A stretch of DNA of 64,000 bases from Okapia johnstoni (lineage: Eukaryota; Chordata; Mammalia; Artiodactyla; Giraffidae): the NCBI GenBank assembly GCA_024291935.2, contig CM044306.1, forward strand, positions 24,263,501 to 24,327,500, given 5' to 3'. The position numbers and the translations under genes are program-made. The notes under the pieces were generated by a model. It saw only the letters and a program-made list of their open reading frames with translations, did not search any database and had not been told where the DNA came from. Below, in pieces: positions 60,872-64,000 of this stretch (position 1 is the first letter of the stretch; each line of letters opens with the position of its first letter).

Positions 60872-62206
60872 ATTGTTGTTGCTGTTGTTGTTGTTCAGTT
60901 GCTCAGCATGTTGGATTCTTTGCGACCCCATGGACTGTAGTACACTAGGCTTCCCTGTCCTTCACTATCTCCTGGAGTCTGCTCAAATTCATGTCCATTT
61001 GAGTCGATGATGTCAATCAACCATCTCACTGTCGCCCCATTCTCCTGCCCTCAATCTTTCTCAGCATCAGGGTCTTTTCCAATGAGTCAGCCCTTCGCAT
61101 CAGGTGGCCAAAGTTTTGGTGCTTCAGCTTCAGTCCTTCCAATGAATATTCAGGACTGATTTCCTTTAGGATTGACTGGTTTGATCTCCTTGCAGTCCAA
61201 GGGACTCTCAAGAGTCTTCTCCAGTACCACAGTTCGAAGGCATCAATTCTTCGGTGCTCAGCCTTCTTTATGGTCCAACTTTCACATCCATACATGACTA
61301 CTGAGAGAAACCACAGCTTCGACTATACGGACCTTTGTCAGTAAATTGATATCTCTATTTTTTAATATGCTGTCTAGGTTGGTCATAGCTTTCTTTCCAA
61401 GGAGCAAGCGGCTTTTAATTTCATGGCTGCAGTCACCGTTCCCCAGTGACTCTGGAGCCCAAGAAAATAACATCTGTCACTGTTTCCATTGTTTCCCCAT
61501 CTAAAGCCATGAAGTGATGGGACTGGATGCCATGATCCTTGTTTTTTGAATGCTGAGTTTTAAACCAGCTTTTTCACTCTTCTCTTTCACCTTCATCAAG
61601 AGGCTCTTTAGTTCTCTTGGCTTTCTGCCATTAGAGTGGTGTTCATCTGCATATCTGAGGTTATTGATATTTCTCCCAGCAATATTGATTCCAGCTTGTG
61701 ATTCATCCAGCCCAGCATTTTGCATGATGTACTCCTCATATACGTTAAATAAACAGGGTGACAATATACAGCCTTGACGTACTCCTTTCTCAGTTTTGAC
61801 CAGTCTGTTGTTCTATGTCCAGTTCTAACTGTTGCTTCTTGATCTGCATATAGGTTTCTTAGGAGGCAGGAAAGGTGGTCTGGTATTCCCATCTCTTTAG
61901 AAATTTTCCACAGTTTACTGTGATCTACACAGTCATAGGCTTTAGTGTAGTCAATGAAGCAGAAGTAGATGTTTTTCTGGAATTCTCTTGCTTTCTCTAT
62001 GATCTAATGGATGTTGGCAATTTGATATCTGGTTCCTCTTGCCTTTTCTAAATCCAGCTTGTACATCTGGAAGTTCTCAGTTCACATACTGCTGAAGCCA
62101 AGCTTGAAAGATTTTGAGCATTACCTTGCTAGCATGTGAAATGAGTGAAACTGTATGGAAGTTTGAATATTTTTTGGCATTGCCCTTTGGGACTGGAATG
62201 AAAACA
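60872..62206 (-). mobile_element. Bov-B (RTE) LINE 3' part, reversed, broken
   Basis: Minus-strand relatives of the reverse-transcriptase and C-terminal segments lie in separate frames at 61608-61892, 61501-61764, 61282-61473 and 61026-61295. The catalytic box reads YADE followed by a frame disruption. The 3' end is at the left, so it faces the plus-strand Bov-B at 58894-60284 tail to tail. An (AAAT)n run at 62205-62221 borders the right end. Confidence 0.95.
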
Positions 62207-62221
62207 AATAAATAAATAAAT

Positions 62222-64000
62222 GAGATGAAATGGGCTATCTGGACACCAATGCTTCAAAGATGGCCCCAAAGATGAAACTCGGTACTCTATATAAAAATGA
62301 CACTATTGATTTACTGGACAGGTCATAAGTGACAAACGGGACTCTTAACAGCAGTGATGCAATAAGACTTAGTGGATAGTTTAAAACCACCCACAGTGCT
62401 AAGGTCACGGGACTTAAACTGGCACTATTTTGGGATCTTCCATACCACTAGGCAGGTTACTTTACTTTTCAAACCCTCAGATTTCTCACCTACATACTTA
62501 AGGGCGTCCCTTCCACCAGTGGCACTTACTGTTTGCACTATTCTTTCCTTCCATTCTCTTGCCTAGTTCATCTGGTCACCTAATGCTGCACAGTAACCCC
62601 AATCTTTTCAACATGAAGGGCTATCATTTATACTCCCCTTGTCACTCTCATGATGCCCCTTCCATGTTTGCATGCAGCACTGTTTTTAAAAGTTATGTTT
62701 AGGAATTTGCATTTAGGTCATACTTTAAAAAAAAATTTTGTACTAACCAAATATAAAAAAAATAACCTACCTTTTCAGTTAGGCTCTCTAGCTTTTACCA
62801 CAATTTCCATTTGACTTTCTGAACACTAAAATTAATTTATTAATCTCAGGATGGGGATGCCTGAGTTAAGGGTATATACTACCTACAGTCTTGAAGGAAG
62901 TATGACACTAAATGGGACTGGCCCATAGCTTGAACCACAGTATAGGTGACTTATTCCAAAACCAACACTGGGTCCACCACACTTTCTCAGAGTAGAGAGA
63001 GATATGACCATACTTAACACCATTCCTTGGATGATTCAATCCTCAGCCTTGATCAGAAGGCATTTAAGACAACATGCCAAATAGGATGTAGAAGAAATCT
63101 ATGAAGCCTCAGATACCTGCCATATCCACTGCTACCTTACTTTTAATGGTCCTTAAAAAAAATAAGTTGTAGGTTGAGTGAAACAAAACCAGGTAGCAAT
63201 GCCACAACTGTGTCAAAAAGCTGTGGAGACACGTGGTAGCAAACTGAGCCAATGGCTCTTCCTTCTCTTTTGGGAAGTACAGCTGAATATAGAGAACAGG
63301 TTGATACTAGGATGTGGGTTGTAACCCTAACCACACTAAGTTATGGTTAAAGAATTGTCACGAGACATCCAGTGAGTCACAGTCTTGGAAGTGATGGGAC
63401 TCTACCAAAACTGCTGCTACTCAAACATAGGGTTTATTTGTGAATGCCCAGATATCCTTTCTTCCTCTTAGGAGAAAAACGTTTAACTTTTTTTTTCTGA
63501 TTATTAAAGGCAAAGTTTACAGGTCAAATGGGTTTATACACTAAGTGTTTTCTATCCAATTATAGCACTCTACTCTTCATTCACATCTGTCATCTAAACA
63601 CAAAGTACCAAGAGTCTAATATAAGGAGAAAATACTTATTTATTCCTTCAAATAATTATTGTATTGACCCCAACCTTCATAGGCTTAAATTTATTTGGAG
63701 AGCAAGAACAAAAAACAAGTCACAATTGCCCAATAAAACAAATAGTATTTTTTAAAGGTACCACGTAACTATTTAAAAGGTCAAGAAAGATGTAGAATGT
63801 ACAGCTATGGAAGATCCCATGAGGAGCATGAGATCTGAGCGAGGTCCTGGAGGATGGAGGGATCTCAAGAAGCAGAGAGGAAATGAAAACACAGGCTGAG
63901 GAAAGTAAGGCTGTCATCATGAAGAAGCACAGTATACTCAGGCCCAGTCAAAGAGATCTTACCAGGGGTTTTATAAGCTTATAAATGTGGTTAGTACAGG
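62222..64000. other. Intronic non-coding stretch to the window edge
   Basis: No classified repeat, exon or CpG-rich promoter seen. Short frames lack any domain. Confidence 0.4.

Larger units (their letters stand above)
46862..64000 (-). other. ZNF652: ZNF652 upstream intron (5' of the start codon)
   Basis: No further coding exon is recognisable to the right of the ATG, and no CpG-rich promoter appears before the window edge. In human, ZNF652 has 5' non-coding sequence far upstream of the start codon, so I infer that this 17 kb is mainly intron. It holds most of the transposable elements listed below. Confidence 0.6.

Overview
This window looks like part of a ruminant (bovid) nuclear genome. 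It holds many copies of ruminant SINEs (Bov-tA/BovA2 and CHR families), two long Bov-B LINE fragments and ruminant-type L1 3' tails, on top of older mammalian layers (MIR, L2, MLT1/MaLR, ERV-L, MER2). The repeats do not separate cattle, bison or yak from sheep or goat. There are no operons, CRISPR arrays or prokaryotic features.

I can support one protein-coding gene: ZNF652, on the minus strand. All five coding exons lie between 46,861 (ATG) and 33,610 (stop), joined by four GT-AG introns. They encode a 607-residue nuclear protein with an acidic N-terminal half, basic nuclear-localisation-like patches, nine zinc fingers and a Pro/His-rich tail. The 5' non-coding exon or exons and the promoter lie beyond the right edge. 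Several kilobases left of the stop codon are probably 3' UTR, but its end cannot be fixed from sequence alone.

Layout: 1-7.7 kb is intergenic, with SINE, L2 and MIR copies. At 7.74-8.34 kb there is a dense CpG island, the best candidate for another promoter, with no recognisable coding product. 8.3-14 kb is intergenic with a nested SINE. 14.1-18.3 kb is a decayed class III (ERV-L-like) endogenous retrovirus on the minus strand, with readable reverse-transcriptase motifs but broken. 18.8-23.6 kb is a cluster of MaLR-type LTRs. 24.9-33.6 kb has no ruminant SINE that I could see and is the candidate ZNF652 3' UTR and flank. 33.6-46.9 kb is the coding part of ZNF652. 46.9-64 kb is the intron upstream of the start codon; it holds a nearly complete MaLR element (LTR-internal-LTR), an L1 split by a SINE, a MER2 split by an L1 tail, and two Bov-B LINEs facing tail to tail.

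I found no previously undescribed biological system. The most useful leads are the orphan CpG island, the long SINE-free block around the 3' end of ZNF652, the SINE close to a zinc-finger exon, and the Bov-B inverted pair. Repeat boundaries were placed by eye and may be off by some tens of bases; family names are from memory of consensus features and not from a database search.
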